Numbered from the stretch's first letter, positions 8,909 through 18,703 are shown. The stretch is 64,000 nt of DNA from an uncultured Tateyamaria sp. (GCF_947503415.1 NZ_CANNDS010000005.1:1-64000), one strand, 5' to 3'. Translations and numbers: made by a program. The notes: generated by a model not told the origin, from the letters alone.

Positions 8909-9654
8909 CAGCCCCGTTTTTCTTCGATCAACGCCTGCATCTCGTCATATGGCAGAAAGCCACGCAGCAACTCGTCCTGAAGCACGAAGGTCGGTGTTCC
9001 GGTGATCTGCAAGCGCTGCGCCAAGGCGCGGGTGCGGCGGATTTCGTCCGTCACTGACTCTGTGTCCATGTGCGCTTCGATCGCTTCGGCATCCAGACCA
9101 AAGGTCGTGGCCATGCGGCGCAGTGTCAGCATCGACACGTCGCCCGTCATCTCCATCAACGCATCATTTACGCCCTTGTAGGCATCGGGCCCGGCGATCT
9201 GCTTGGTGGCGACGGCAAAGCGCGAGGCCAGCACCGACTGTTCCCCGAGGATCGGGAATTCCTTGACGATCAGGCGGATATTTCCGTCCGATTCCAATAG
9301 TTTGGCCACTTCACCATGGGCGCGTTTGCAAAATCCGCAGCGATAATCGAGGAACTCGACCAACGTGATGTCGCCATCGGGATTGCCACCGACAAAGCTG
9401 AACCCGTCGTCAAAAATCTCGTCCGCGTTGTCGGACACCAGCGACAGGTCAGCTTGGGCTTGGGCCTGGGCCTGGCGCTGTTCCAGCACTTGCACGGCGT
9501 CCATGATGACCTGCGGGTTGTCCATCAGATACGACCGCACCTCCTCGCGGAAAATCTGGCGCTCTTCATCCGTCATCTGGCTTAGATCAAGGGCTTGTGC
9601 GGGCAGGGCGATGGTCAAGGCCAACGCGGCGGCTGTCAGGGGTCGGAAAAACAT
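8908..9654 (-). CDS. Periplasmic DsbA-family thiol-disulfide oxidoreductase
   Basis: A signal peptide (residues 1-21, cleaved after ALPAQA) is followed by an acidic/Gln-rich helical region (30-80) and a thioredoxin-fold domain with active site CGFC (Cys106-Cys109) and cis-proline loop TGTPTF. This is the Com1/DsbD-like group, which forms or isomerises disulfides in exported proteins. Length (248 aa) and the N-terminal helix match that group. It starts three bases after the M48 protease stop and overlaps the following PEP-mutase-like gene, so all three are co-transcribed. A role in quality control of envelope proteins fits the protease partner (inference). Confidence 0.87.
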   Translation of the reverse strand: MFFRPLTAAALALTIALPAQALDLSQMTDEERQIFREEVRSYLMDNPQVIMDAVQVLEQRQAQAQAQADLSLVSDNADEIFDDGFSFVGGNPDGDITLVEFLDYRCGFCKRAHGEVAKLLESDGNIRLIVKEFPILGEQSVLASRFAVATKQIAGPDAYKGVNDALMEMTGDVSMLTLRRMATTFGLDAEAIEAHMDTESVTDEIRRTRALAQRLQITGTPTFVLQDELLRGFLPYDEMQALIEEKRG

Positions 9655-9657
9655 TCG

Positions 9658-11010
9658 CTATCTCCGTTTCTTGCGTTTTTCAGCGCGTTCAGAGGCAAGG
9701 AGCACATCCTGCGCGCGTTGCCAAGGGCCGGACCCTTGGGGCAACAGGCCGGTTGCACGTTTGGCATGAATACCTGCGTCTTCAAGACGGCCCCGCAGCG
9801 CATACCGCTCGGCGGTGATCAACGACGCCATGCCGCGCTGACCCGTTTTGGCATAGGCGACGCTCAGGTCGCGCAGCATGGAGCCGTCCCGGAAATCAAT
9901 GCGCCGCGCGCGCTCAAGTGCGGGCAGGGCCGCATTCACATTGCCGCTGGCAAGCAGCGCGCGGCCATATCCGGACTGCAACAACCCGTCATTGGGGCGC
10001 AGTTGTACCGCACGGCCATGTGCATTGGCCGCCGCGCCGAATTGCCGGGTTTCCATCAGGATCTGCCCTTTGAGATCATACAGGAACGGGTCCTGCGGAC
10101 GCAGCGCGATGGCTTGATCAATCGCCCGGATCGCGCGTTTGGTTTGCGAGTTTTTGTGGCGTGCCGCAGCTTCGCGCATGAATGCGATGTCCCTGTGCCC
10201 GCTTTCACCAAGCCTGTTCAGGGTCCAGCTGGGCTTGCGGGTAAACGCGGTCAGCTTGCCCTTGGCCCGGGCAAACCAATAATCCCATGCGGCTGCGTTA
10301 GCGGTATTGGTGGAACCATAAGCGGCGGCAAAGCCTTCGATGGAACGCAAGCGGTCACGGCTCAGCGGGTGGGACCGCACATAAGGGTCCTGACGGCTTT
10401 CGCTCAGCGCCTCCTGTCCGCGAAACAGTCGAAACACGTCCAGCATGCCTGTGATGTCGATACCTGAGCTGCGCAAGTAACGTGCCCCGGATTGGTCCGC
10501 GGCGCTTTCCTCGGCCCGTGTGTGTCGCAGGAACGCCCGTTCGGCGGCACTTTGTGATCCTACCCCGATGGCAAATGCACCTTCACCTCCGCCCGCGGCA
10601 GCCGCGATGATCGCAAGGGCCTGTCCCAGTGTTGCGGCGGTGCGGGCATTGCCTAGATTGGTGATCCGGCGCGTGATGTGGCCATTGGCGATATGTGCGG
10701 CTTCATGTGCGATGACGGCCTGCAGCATCGCGGCACGGTCCATGCGGCTGATCAGCCCCGAATGGATAAAGATGGCGTCATTCCCGATCACGAACGCATT
10801 CAAAGAGCTGTCGTTCACCACAAGAATCTTTGTGCGGGACGCACTCAACCCTGCCGCCTTGAGCACCGGGGCCGCCACCTGTGCCAGCGCATATTCCATG
10901 TCCGCATCGCGCAACAAGGACACCGCGCGGGCCGGCAGGGCAAGCGCAAGCGCTACGATCAGGATTGACGCCACCCGCGCCACGGTATGAAAGGTCATGG
11001 GCCGGATCAT
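9658..11010 (-). CDS. Periplasmic M48 metalloprotease with TPR-like repeats
   Basis: The protein has a signal peptide, the zinc-protease motif HEAAH (residues 102-106 from this start) with a third ligand in EESAADQSGARYL, and C-terminal TPR-like repeats (roughly residues 300-430; AIRAIDQAIALRPQDP, AVQLRPNDGLLQSGYG). This is the BepA/YfgC layout; BepA degrades or helps assemble misfolded outer-membrane proteins. I chose the ATG at 11010 because GGGG lies six bases upstream; the ATG at 10998 gives a slightly shorter signal peptide with no clear site. It leads the operon with the DsbA-like and PEP-mutase-like genes. Only ten bases separate it from the divergent aminotransferase. Confidence 0.87.
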   Translation of the reverse strand: MIRPMTFHTVARVASILIVALALALPARAVSLLRDADMEYALAQVAAPVLKAAGLSASRTKILVVNDSSLNAFVIGNDAIFIHSGLISRMDRAAMLQAVIAHEAAHIANGHITRRITNLGNARTAATLGQALAIIAAAAGGGEGAFAIGVGSQSAAERAFLRHTRAEESAADQSGARYLRSSGIDITGMLDVFRLFRGQEALSESRQDPYVRSHPLSRDRLRSIEGFAAAYGSTNTANAAAWDYWFARAKGKLTAFTRKPSWTLNRLGESGHRDIAFMREAAARHKNSQTKRAIRAIDQAIALRPQDPFLYDLKGQILMETRQFGAAANAHGRAVQLRPNDGLLQSGYGRALLASGNVNAALPALERARRIDFRDGSMLRDLSVAYAKTGQRGMASLITAERYALRGRLEDAGIHAKRATGLLPQGSGPWQRAQDVLLASERAEKRKKRR

Positions 11011-11020
11011 AGGAGACCCC

Positions 11021-12163
11021 ATGCGAACCTCAAGACGCAGCGATGTCGATCCCTTCATTGTGATGGATGTGATGGAGGCCGCGCGCGCCGCCGAAGCCGC
11101 GGGGCGCCATATTATCCACATGGAGGTGGGCCAGCCCGGCACGGGCGCGCCACAGGCGGCGATCCGCGCATTGCGCGAGGCGATGGAGGAGGGACCGCTG
11201 GGATACACGGTCGCTCTGGGCCTGCCAGCCTTGCGGGCCCGCATCGCGCAGCTTTATGGCGCATGGTACGACATCGACCTGAACCCCGACCGTGTGATCG
11301 TCACCTCGGGCGCGTCGGGTGGATTCATCCTCGCCTTCAACGCGCTTTTTGACAGCGGCGACCGCGTGGGCATCGGCGCGCCGGGCTACCCCAGCTATCG
11401 CCAGATTCTGACCGGCCTGGGCCTCACGCCAGTGGATCTGCCCACGGCGGCGCGCCACCTCTACCAGCCCGTGCCCAGTGATGTCGCAAACATGGACCTG
11501 CAGGGCCTTTTGGTTGCCTCACCGGCCAACCCGACTGGCACTATGCTGGACCACGCTGCCATGTCCGAGCTGATCGGGGCCACTCACAGCACGGGTGCCA
11601 GTTTTATCAGTGACGAGATTTACCACGGGATCGAATACGAGGCCAAAGCCGTCAGCGCCCTGAATGTCAGCGACGACGTCTATGTGATCAACTCGTTCTC
11701 CAAGTACTTCTCGATGACCGGCTGGCGCATCGGCTGGATGGTCGTGCCCGAAGACCACGTGCGCGTCGTCGAACGGCTGGCCCAGAACATGTTCATCTGC
11801 CCGCCCCATGCCAGTCAGGTGGCGGCCCTGGCGGCCATGGATGCCACGGACGAGCTTGAGGCCAATCTCGATGTCTACCGCGCCAACCGCGCGCTGATGC
11901 TGGATGGGTTGCCCAAGGCCGGATTTGACAAGATCGCGCCGCCCGACGGTGCCTTCTACGTCTACGCTGATGTGTCCGAGATGACGGATGACAGCCGGGC
12001 GTTTGCGGCCGAGATTCTGGATAAGGCAGGCGTCGCGGTGACCCCGGGCCTCGATTTCGATCCGGTGCGGGGGCATCAGACCCTGCGCTTTTCCTATGCC
12101 CGCACGAGCCAAGACATCGCGGAAGGGCTGCGGAGGCTCAAGGATTTCATGGATCGGCGTTGA
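11021..12163 (+). CDS. Class I/II PLP-dependent aminotransferase
   Basis: This 380-aa fold-type I aminotransferase has VGQPGTGAP near the N-terminus, the PLP-site Asn in ASPANPTG (about 167-174), SDEIYHGI (197-204) and the Schiff-base Lys228 in SFSKYFSMTGWRIGW. This is the aspartate/aromatic aminotransferase-like subgroup that includes many enzymes labelled generally as pyridoxal-dependent aminotransferases; the substrate is not determinable. AGGAGA lies five bases before the ATG, which settles the start. It is head-to-head with the M48 protease gene, so its promoter must lie inside that gene's first codons. Confidence 0.87.
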   Translation: MRTSRRSDVDPFIVMDVMEAARAAEAAGRHIIHMEVGQPGTGAPQAAIRALREAMEEGPLGYTVALGLPALRARIAQLYGAWYDIDLNPDRVIVTSGASGGFILAFNALFDSGDRVGIGAPGYPSYRQILTGLGLTPVDLPTAARHLYQPVPSDVANMDLQGLLVASPANPTGTMLDHAAMSELIGATHSTGASFISDEIYHGIEYEAKAVSALNVSDDVYVINSFSKYFSMTGWRIGWMVVPEDHVRVVERLAQNMFICPPHASQVAALAAMDATDELEANLDVYRANRALMLDGLPKAGFDKIAPPDGAFYVYADVSEMTDDSRAFAAEILDKAGVAVTPGLDFDPVRGHQTLRFSYARTSQDIAEGLRRLKDFMDRR

Positions 12164-12224
12164 AGGGGATTCACGGCAGCGTTTGAACCCGGTATGCTGC
12201 GGGCAAAATACCAAAGGGCAGGTG

Positions 12225-13436
12225 ATGATGCGGGCGGTTTTGGTCGCGATGATGATGTGGGCGTGCGCGGTGGCAACAGCCGCGCAGGACCTGTCGGGCC
12301 TGGCCCGCGTCGATGTCGCGCGCAGCGAAGTGACGGAAAGCTGGTTTGGGGGCACCACACTCACCCTTGCTCTCAGTCAGGGTGTCCCATACCGCGTATT
12401 CACGCTTGCCGATCCACCCCGCCTCGTCGTTGATTTCCGCGAGGTGGATTTCGCAGGCGTGTCACCCTCCGACTTGCTGCCTGAACTGGGCGGGATTGCG
12501 GCCCTGCGCTTCGGGGCGTTCAAACCGGGCTGGTCGCGCTTGGTGATGGACCTGTCGACGCCGATGCTGCCACAACAGATCGAGATGCCGGTCGACACCG
12601 CATCCGGTCAGGCGGTGCTGTCGATCACGCTGGACGCGGTAGAGGCTGACGCATTTGCTGCACAGGCGGGGCCTCCCGCTGATGCCGATTGGGGCGTGCA
12701 GGCGGCAGCCCCGCCCGCCGCGCCTCAGGACGATGGCTTTGTCGTGGTGATCGATCCGGGGCATGGCGGCATTGATCCCGGTGCCGTGCGCGACACCACG
12801 ACCGAGAAAGAGCTGATGCTGGGCATCGGCCTTGCCCTGCGCGACGCGCTGCGACGTGCAGGCGGGGTCGAGGTTGTGCTGACGCGCGACACGGACAGCT
12901 TCGTGTCGCTGACGGGTCGGGTGGCACTGGCGCATCAGGTTGGGGCCGACGCGTTTGTGTCCCTGCATGCGGACGCGCTCAGCCAAGGGCAGGCGCGGGG
13001 TGCAACCGTCTACACGTTGTCGGAAGAGGCCAGCGATGCGGCGTCTGCGCAATTGGCGGCGCAGCACGACCGGGCCGACATTCTTGCAGGCGTGGACCTC
13101 AGCGGCACGGATGATCAGGTCGCATCGGTCCTGATGGACCTTGCCCGCACCGAAACCATGCCACGCACGGACACGTTGGCAACGGCGCTGATCGACAACA
13201 TGGCGGTCGCTGGCGGCCCGATGAACAAACGACCCCGACGCGAAGCTGCGTTTTCCGTTCTCAAAAGCGCCGATATCCCGTCGGTTCTGGTCGAAGTGGG
13301 CTTTTTGTCGGACAAACGGGACCTTGCGAACCTGCGCGATCCGATCTGGCGCGCCGTCATGGTCGAGGCGCTGGCCGCAGGTATCCTGCAATGGCGCGAT
13401 GATGATCTGGCGATGCGTCCGCTCATCCGGCAATAG
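12225..13436 (+). CDS. amiC: N-acetylmuramoyl-L-alanine amidase (AmiC type)
   Basis: This periplasmic hydrolase cuts the amide bond between MurNAc and the stem peptide, splitting septal peptidoglycan in division. It has a signal peptide (about 1-20), an AMIN domain (about 30-140; localisation to the envelope), a Pro/Ala linker and an Amidase_3 zinc domain (about 170-395). Zinc and catalytic residues are visible: His180 in DPGHGGIDPGA, Glu near 194 in TTEKELML, His248 in SLHAD and a late Glu in EVGFLSD. The ATG at 12225 follows AGGGCAGG. It is directly upstream of mrcA, a common peptidoglycan pairing. Confidence 0.93.
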   Translation: MMRAVLVAMMMWACAVATAAQDLSGLARVDVARSEVTESWFGGTTLTLALSQGVPYRVFTLADPPRLVVDFREVDFAGVSPSDLLPELGGIAALRFGAFKPGWSRLVMDLSTPMLPQQIEMPVDTASGQAVLSITLDAVEADAFAAQAGPPADADWGVQAAAPPAAPQDDGFVVVIDPGHGGIDPGAVRDTTTEKELMLGIGLALRDALRRAGGVEVVLTRDTDSFVSLTGRVALAHQVGADAFVSLHADALSQGQARGATVYTLSEEASDAASAQLAAQHDRADILAGVDLSGTDDQVASVLMDLARTETMPRTDTLATALIDNMAVAGGPMNKRPRREAAFSVLKSADIPSVLVEVGFLSDKRDLANLRDPIWRAVMVEALAAGILQWRDDDLAMRPLIRQ

Positions 13437-13473
13437 GCTGTTCACATCGGCGGGATCGTGCTGTCGTTGCATT

Positions 13474-13502
13474 TTGACCCTGCCTGCGCGCTCGCGTATA
13501 CC
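13474..13502 (+). promoter_or_regulatory. Predicted sigma-70-type promoter of mrcA
   Basis: TTGACC (13474-13479) and TATACC (13497-13502) are separated by 17 bp. The predicted start of transcription is about 30 bases before the mrcA ATG. This suggests mrcA can be transcribed separately from amiC. Confidence 0.6.
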
Positions 13503-13540
13503 CGGACAAAAGCTACCGTTGATAACAGGTGCGAGCGGTC

Positions 13541-16051
13541 ATGTTTCGGTTCATTCTTTCCTTCTTTGGCGGGATCTTCACCACTGTCACAATGGGTGCG
13601 GCCATGGTCGCGCTGTCCATCGGGGCGGTTTTCTGGATGTACGGGCGCGACTTGCCCAGCCACGAATCCCTCGCGCAGTATCAGCCCGCAACGATCAGCC
13701 GCATCTATTCCGGCGAAGGGCAGATCATTGACGAATTCGCACAGGAACGGCGTCTCTTTGCCCCTGCGGACACCATCCCCGACCTCGTGAAACAGGCTTT
13801 CATTTCTGCCGAGGACAAGAATTTCTACACCCACGAAGGCTATGACCTGCGCGGGATCGGGGCTGCGGCCTACGACGCTGTGCGCACCCGTGGCCGTGAC
13901 GTGCGCGGGGCCTCGACCATCACGCAGCAGGTTATGAAGAACTTCCTTCTGTCCGGTGACCGCCAGGCTGAACGCAAGATCAAGGAAATCATCCTCGCCG
14001 CGCGGGTCGAAGAAGCACTGAGCAAGGAAAAAATCCTTGAACTGTACCTGAACGAGATTTTCCTCGGGCAAAACTCCTATGGCGTGGCGGCGGCAAGTCA
14101 GACCTATTTCAACAAGACGCTGAGCGATCTTGATCCGCACGAGGCGGCGTTTCTCGCCTCCTTGCCCAAGGCCCCGTCAGATTACCATCCGGTGCGCCGT
14201 GCGGATCGTTTGATGGCGCGCCGCAACTTCGTTCTTAAGGAGATGATGGAGAACGGGTATATTGACGACGCCACCTACGAGACGGAAGTGGCCATGCCGC
14301 TGCGGTCGGTCCAGAACGGCGACTTCGAAAGCTTCAAGGCCGAATTGCCGCCACGCGATTACTTCACCGACGAAATTCGCCGCCAGCTCAGCGAGGATTT
14401 CGGTGAGGGCGAATTCTTTACCGGCGGCTACACCGTCCGCGCCACGATCGACGCCGAAATGCAGCCCATCGCGGCCTACGCCATGCGCCGCCAGCTGGAA
14501 AGTTACGACCGGGGACAGGGTGTGTGGCGCGGCAGCGGCAAAAGCATCGAGGCTGAACAGCTGGAGACGTGGGAACAGGCGCTGAAAGGCGTGAAAGTCG
14601 CCCGCGATATCGATCTGAACGGCGTCTGGCGACCAGCCGTCGTTCTTGACGTCGAAGACCAGCAACTGCGCCTTGGCATCGAAGGGTGGACGGACGCAGA
14701 GCCTGCCGCCGTTGTGCCGCGTGACGACATCAAATGGATTCAGGGCAACTTCTTCGACAATTTCGAAGTTGGCGACGTGGTGCATGTCCGTGAAATGACC
14801 TCCGATGAGGACGGGTCGTTCATCCGCTGGACCCTGCGACAGGTGCCGCGCGTGCAGGGCGGCTTTGTCGCGATGGACGTCAACACAGGCCGCGTGATCG
14901 CCATGCAGGGCGGATTCAGCTACCAGCATTCGGTTTTCAACCGCGCCACGCAGGCCAAGCGCCAGCCCGGCTCGTCCTTCAAACCGTTTGTATATGCCGC
15001 AGCGCTCGACAGTGGGTACTCCCCCGCAACCATCGTTGTGGACGCCCCGATCGAGATCAACACACCGCAGGGTCTCTGGCGGCCCCGCAACTCGTCCAAC
15101 AAGTTCTACGGGCCCACGCCTTTGCGGACAGGTATCGAACGGTCGCGGAACCTGATGACCATTCGTCTCGCCGAAGAGATCGGGATGAATGTCGTTGCCG
15201 ACTATGCCGAACGGTTCGGTGTCTACGAAAGCATGGGGCCGTTTCTGGCCAACTCGCTCGGCTCCGAAGAGACGACGCTCTACCAGATGGTGTCGGCCTA
15301 TGCGATGTTCGCCAATGGCGGTGAGCGCGTGCGACCGACGCTGATTGACCGTGTGCAGGACCGCTTTGGCCGCACGGTCTACAAGCATGACGAACGCAAC
15401 TGCCGCGATTGCACGCAACTGGCAAGTCTCGATCCCGGCTTTGCACCGCGCGTGGTGTCCAACCGTGAACGGGTGATGGACCCGGTGACGGCGTACCAAC
15501 TGACGTCGATGATGAAAGGCGTCGTGGATCGCGGCACCGCATCGCGCACCGTGAACCTGCCCGTGCCAATCGCGGGCAAGACCGGCACCACCAACGACGC
15601 CAAGGACGTGTGGTTCGTGGGTTTCTCCAGCGACATCGTGGCGGGCTGCTACATCGGCTATGACCAACCCCGCAGCCTGGGCAAAGGCGCATCGGGCGGC
15701 GGCATGTGTGGCCCCGTCTTCACCGAGTTCATGCGCGAAGCCATCGAGAAGTTCGGCGGCGGTGCCTTCAAGGTTCCCGAAGAGTGCATGTTCATCAAGA
15801 TCGACCGTTTCTCCGGCGCACGGCTGAGCGACTCCGCCGCTGGCGACAACGTGGTCAGCGAATGCTTCCGCGACGGGTTCGAGCCCACATTCGGCATCAC
15901 CTTCGACGGTGGTTTTGCCATGGGCGCTGACCTGCCTCTCTTCGAAGAAGTGGGCGGCGGGGGCCGTGAAGTGACCACCTCCACAGGTAAGAAAGCCGTG
16001 GTTGGTCCCAAGGCAAACTTCGGCACACTCAGCTCGGGCGGTCTGTACTGA
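13541..16051 (+). CDS. mrcA: Penicillin-binding protein 1A
   Basis: This bifunctional class A PBP polymerises and cross-links peptidoglycan in the periplasm. One N-terminal membrane helix (about 8-34) precedes the GT51 glycosyltransferase domain, with catalytic Glu91 in SAEDKNFYTHEG and GASTITQQVMKN. An OB-like insert (about 330-435) typical of PBP1A follows, then the transpeptidase domain with Ser478 in GSSFK, an SRN motif (about 536) and KTGTT (about 669). Length (836 aa) is normal. The ATG at 13541 gives the expected start; a GTG four codons upstream lacks a ribosome site. Confidence 0.96.
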   Translation: MFRFILSFFGGIFTTVTMGAAMVALSIGAVFWMYGRDLPSHESLAQYQPATISRIYSGEGQIIDEFAQERRLFAPADTIPDLVKQAFISAEDKNFYTHEGYDLRGIGAAAYDAVRTRGRDVRGASTITQQVMKNFLLSGDRQAERKIKEIILAARVEEALSKEKILELYLNEIFLGQNSYGVAAASQTYFNKTLSDLDPHEAAFLASLPKAPSDYHPVRRADRLMARRNFVLKEMMENGYIDDATYETEVAMPLRSVQNGDFESFKAELPPRDYFTDEIRRQLSEDFGEGEFFTGGYTVRATIDAEMQPIAAYAMRRQLESYDRGQGVWRGSGKSIEAEQLETWEQALKGVKVARDIDLNGVWRPAVVLDVEDQQLRLGIEGWTDAEPAAVVPRDDIKWIQGNFFDNFEVGDVVHVREMTSDEDGSFIRWTLRQVPRVQGGFVAMDVNTGRVIAMQGGFSYQHSVFNRATQAKRQPGSSFKPFVYAAALDSGYSPATIVVDAPIEINTPQGLWRPRNSSNKFYGPTPLRTGIERSRNLMTIRLAEEIGMNVVADYAERFGVYESMGPFLANSLGSEETTLYQMVSAYAMFANGGERVRPTLIDRVQDRFGRTVYKHDERNCRDCTQLASLDPGFAPRVVSNRERVMDPVTAYQLTSMMKGVVDRGTASRTVNLPVPIAGKTGTTNDAKDVWFVGFSSDIVAGCYIGYDQPRSLGKGASGGGMCGPVFTEFMREAIEKFGGGAFKVPEECMFIKIDRFSGARLSDSAAGDNVVSECFRDGFEPTFGITFDGGFAMGADLPLFEEVGGGGREVTTSTGKKAVVGPKANFGTLSSGGLY

Positions 16052-16071
16052 GCGCAGCGCCTGAACTGATC

Positions 16072-16100
16072 TTGTCGCGCCGCAGCGCATGAGCTATCCC
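16072..16100 (+). promoter_or_regulatory. Possible promoter of prfB
   Basis: TTGTCG (16072-16077) and TATCCC (16095-16100) are 17 bp apart, 25 bases before the prfB start codon. The -10 element is weak, so this is a tentative call. Confidence 0.35.
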
Positions 16101-16125
16101 AAGGCTCTGCCAGGAGAGGTTGGAC

Positions 16126-17250
16126 ATGCGCGCCGAAATTCAGAACGTCGTCGAAGAGATTGAAAAGTCGGTGGCTTTGCTGGCCCAGCGGCTGGATGTC
16201 GACACGGCCCAGCACCGGCTGGAAGAGTTTAACGCGCGCGTCGAAGACCCCAACCTGTGGGACGATCCTGAGGCCGCACAAAAGCTGATGCGCGAGCGGC
16301 AGATGCTGGTTGACGCCATGGAAACCCATGACCGGATCAAGCAGGACCTCGCCGACAATATCGAGCTGATCGAACTGGGCGAGATGGAAGAGGACGCAGA
16401 GGTTGTCGCGGACGCCGAAGGGGCCATCAAGTCGCTCGCCGAAATGGCCGCCCAGAAAGAGCTGGAAGCGCTGCTCGACGGCGAAGCGGACGGCAACGAC
16501 ACGTTTCTTGAGATCAACTCAGGCGCAGGCGGAACGGAATCCTGCGACTGGGCCGCGATGCTTGCCCGCATGTATGTCCGCTGGGCGGAAAAGAAGGGCT
16601 ACAAGGTCGAGTTACAATCCGAAAGCGCGGGCGAAGAGGCGGGGATCAAATCGGCCACCTACAAGATCAGCGGCCCCAATGCTTATGGCTGGCTCAAATC
16701 CGAAAGCGGCGTGCACCGGCTCGTGCGCATCAGCCCCTTCGACAGCGCCGCCAAGCGCCACACCAGCTTCACCTCCGTGGGCGTCTACCCGGTTGTGGAC
16801 GACAATATCGAAATCGAAGTGAACCCTGCCGATATCCGCATCGACACCTACCGGTCCTCGGGTGCAGGCGGTCAGCACGTGAACACGACCGATTCCGCTG
16901 TGCGGATCACGCACGCGCCCACGGGCATCGTCGTGACAAGCTCGGAAAAGTCGCAACACCAGAACCGCGACATCGCGATGAAGGCCCTGAAAAGCCGTCT
17001 CTATCAGATGGAACTGGACCGCCGGAACGCAGCCGTGAACGAGATGCACGAGAACAAGGGCGACGCGGGCTGGGGCAACCAGATCCGGTCCTACGTCCTG
17101 CAACCCTACCAGATGGTCAAAGACCTGCGTACCAATTTCGAGACGTCCGATACCAAGGGCGTTTTGGACGGGGACCTTGATGGCCTCATGGCCGCTACGC
17201 TAGCCTTGGACGTGTCGGGCAAAAGCCGGGCAGAGGCGCAGGGCGACTAA
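16126..17250 (+). CDS. prfB: Peptide chain release factor 2
   Basis: RF2 reads UGA and UAA stop codons and triggers peptide release. The stop-reading tripeptide SPF is at residues 203-205 ([15 protein letters not shown]) and the catalytic GGQ at 248-250 (SGAGGQHVN). An N-terminal helical domain (1-115) is complete. AGGAGAGG lies six bases before the ATG at 16126. The 374-codon frame is uninterrupted: the in-frame UGA and programmed +1 frameshift that control prfB in E. coli are absent, as in many alphaproteobacteria. A weak promoter may sit just upstream. Confidence 0.97.
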   Translation: MRAEIQNVVEEIEKSVALLAQRLDVDTAQHRLEEFNARVEDPNLWDDPEAAQKLMRERQMLVDAMETHDRIKQDLADNIELIELGEMEEDAEVVADAEGAIKSLAEMAAQKELEALLDGEADGNDTFLEINSGAGGTESCDWAAMLARMYVRWAEKKGYKVELQSESAGEEAGIKSATYKISGPNAYGWLKSESGVHRLVRISPFDSAAKRHTSFTSVGVYPVVDDNIEIEVNPADIRIDTYRSSGAGGQHVNTTDSAVRITHAPTGIVVTSSEKSQHQNRDIAMKALKSRLYQMELDRRNAAVNEMHENKGDAGWGNQIRSYVLQPYQMVKDLRTNFETSDTKGVLDGDLDGLMAATLALDVSGKSRAEAQGD

Positions 17251-17290
17251 CCACGTCCCCGCAGGCCATCAATCGGGGGGAACACGTGGT
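17251..17290 (+). promoter_or_regulatory. Hairpin that may mask the amidase ribosome site
   Basis: CCACGT (17251-17256) pairs with ACGTGG (17284-17289), and CCCCG (17257-17261) with CGGGG (17274-17278). The inner stem includes part of the GGGGGGAA ribosome-binding site of the amidase gene. It could lower translation of the amidase; this is inference from pairing only. Confidence 0.35.
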
Positions 17291-18703
17291 ATGATCGAAC
17301 AAGGCGCACTCGCGCTGCGCGGCCAGATGGACGCAGGCGAGATATCGGCCCAAGCCCTGATGACCGAAACGCTCGCGCGGATCGCGGCGCACAATCCCGC
17401 CGTGAACGCCATCGTCTCCCTGCGCGACGCCGACGCCCTGATGGCCGACGCCAAGGCCGCCGACACCGGGCCAAAGGCGGGCTGGCTGCACGGTATCCCC
17501 ATCGCCATCAAGGACCTCGCCAATGCCAAGGGGCTGCCCACATCCATGGGCTCCCCGATCTTTGCGGGGCAGGTGGCACCGTCTGACGACATCATGGTGG
17601 CACGGTTGCGCGCCGCCGGGGCCATCATCATCGGCAAGACGAACACGCCGGAATTCGGGCTCGGCTCGCACAGCATCAACCCGGTCTTCGGGGCCACGCG
17701 AAACCCCTATGACACGGGCCGCAGTGCGGGCGGGTCCTCTGGTGGGGCCGGTGTGGCGCTTGCGACGGGTATGCTCAGCATCGCGGATGGGTCCGACATG
17801 ATGGGGTCGCTGCGCAATCCAGCGGGCTGGAACAATGTCTACGGCATGCGGCCAAGCTGGGGGTTGGTACCGTCCGAACCGCTTGGCGACAACTTTCTGC
17901 ATCAGCTGGCCACCAACGGCCCCATGGCCCGCACGCCGTCTGATCTGGCGGCACTTCTGGACACGATGGCCGGGCCCGATCCACGCCAGCCACATGGGTA
18001 CGAGGCCCCGCCGACCTTGCCGCAAATCAGTGGCGGCGCGGACGGCCTGCGTCTGGGCTGGCTGGGCGATTGGGGCGGCGCATACAAGATGGAGCAGGGG
18101 GTGCTGACGCTTTGCCAAGAGGCGTTGACGCAAATGGAAACGATGGGCGTGAAGATCGACGCCTTGGGCGCACCGTTCAGCCGCGACGCTATCTGGGACG
18201 CGTGGATCACCTTGCGCAGTTGGGCGGTCGCCGGGGGCCTCGGCGCGCTTCATGCTGATCCGGCCACGCGCGACCAGCTCAAGTACACCGCCATCTGGGA
18301 AATTGAACGGGGCCTTGGCCTGTCCGCGATGCACGTGCACCGCGCCAGCGTGATCCGATCGGACTGGTTCAAGGCCGCCGCGACGCTCTTTGAACGTTAC
18401 GACGTGCTGGCGCTGCCCTCGGCGCAAATGTGGCCGTTTGATGTGACTATCGACTGGCCGCGCGATCTGGCAGGCACGGCCATGGACACCTATCACCGCT
18501 GGATGGAAGTGGTTGTCCCGGCAAGCCTGCTGGGGCTGCCCGCTGTCTGCGTGCCCGCAGGGTTCGGCGGCCCGCACGACATGCCCATGGGGGTTCAGCT
18601 GATCGGACGGCGCGGCAGTGATGCGTTGTTGCTGCGCATGGCCCAAGCGTGGCACAGTATGACCGACTGGCCAACGCGCCGCCCACCGGAGCCCGTGTCG
18701 TGA
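17291..18703 (+). CDS. Amidase signature-family enzyme
   Basis: This 470-aa cytosolic amidase has the Ser-cisSer-Lys triad of the signature family: Lys74 in PIAIKDLA, the Gly/Ser-rich GRSAGGSSGGAGVA (about 143-155) and the nucleophile Ser173 in DMMGSLRNPA. The usual glycines before the nucleophile (GGS) are replaced here by MG, a small departure. The substrate (aryl amides, nicotinamide-like compounds or peptides) is unknown; no gatB or gatC is near, so it is unlikely to be GatA. GGGGGGAA precedes the ATG and may lie in a hairpin. Its stop overlaps the start of the DUF2189 gene. Confidence 0.85.
   Translation: MIEQGALALRGQMDAGEISAQALMTETLARIAAHNPAVNAIVSLRDADALMADAKAADTGPKAGWLHGIPIAIKDLANAKGLPTSMGSPIFAGQVAPSDDIMVARLRAAGAIIIGKTNTPEFGLGSHSINPVFGATRNPYDTGRSAGGSSGGAGVALATGMLSIADGSDMMGSLRNPAGWNNVYGMRPSWGLVPSEPLGDNFLHQLATNGPMARTPSDLAALLDTMAGPDPRQPHGYEAPPTLPQISGGADGLRLGWLGDWGGAYKMEQGVLTLCQEALTQMETMGVKIDALGAPFSRDAIWDAWITLRSWAVAGGLGALHADPATRDQLKYTAIWEIERGLGLSAMHVHRASVIRSDWFKAAATLFERYDVLALPSAQMWPFDVTIDWPRDLAGTAMDTYHRWMEVVVPASLLGLPAVCVPAGFGGPHDMPMGVQLIGRRGSDALLLRMAQAWHSMTDWPTRRPPEPVS

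Noticed and set aside
14177-16090. A 637-codon minus-strand frame antisense to mrcA
   Set aside because: No recognisable domain; mrcA has all PBP1A motifs on the plus strand.
16126-16220. Programmed +1 frameshift in prfB
   Set aside because: The frame from the ATG is continuous with no in-frame TGA near codon 25.
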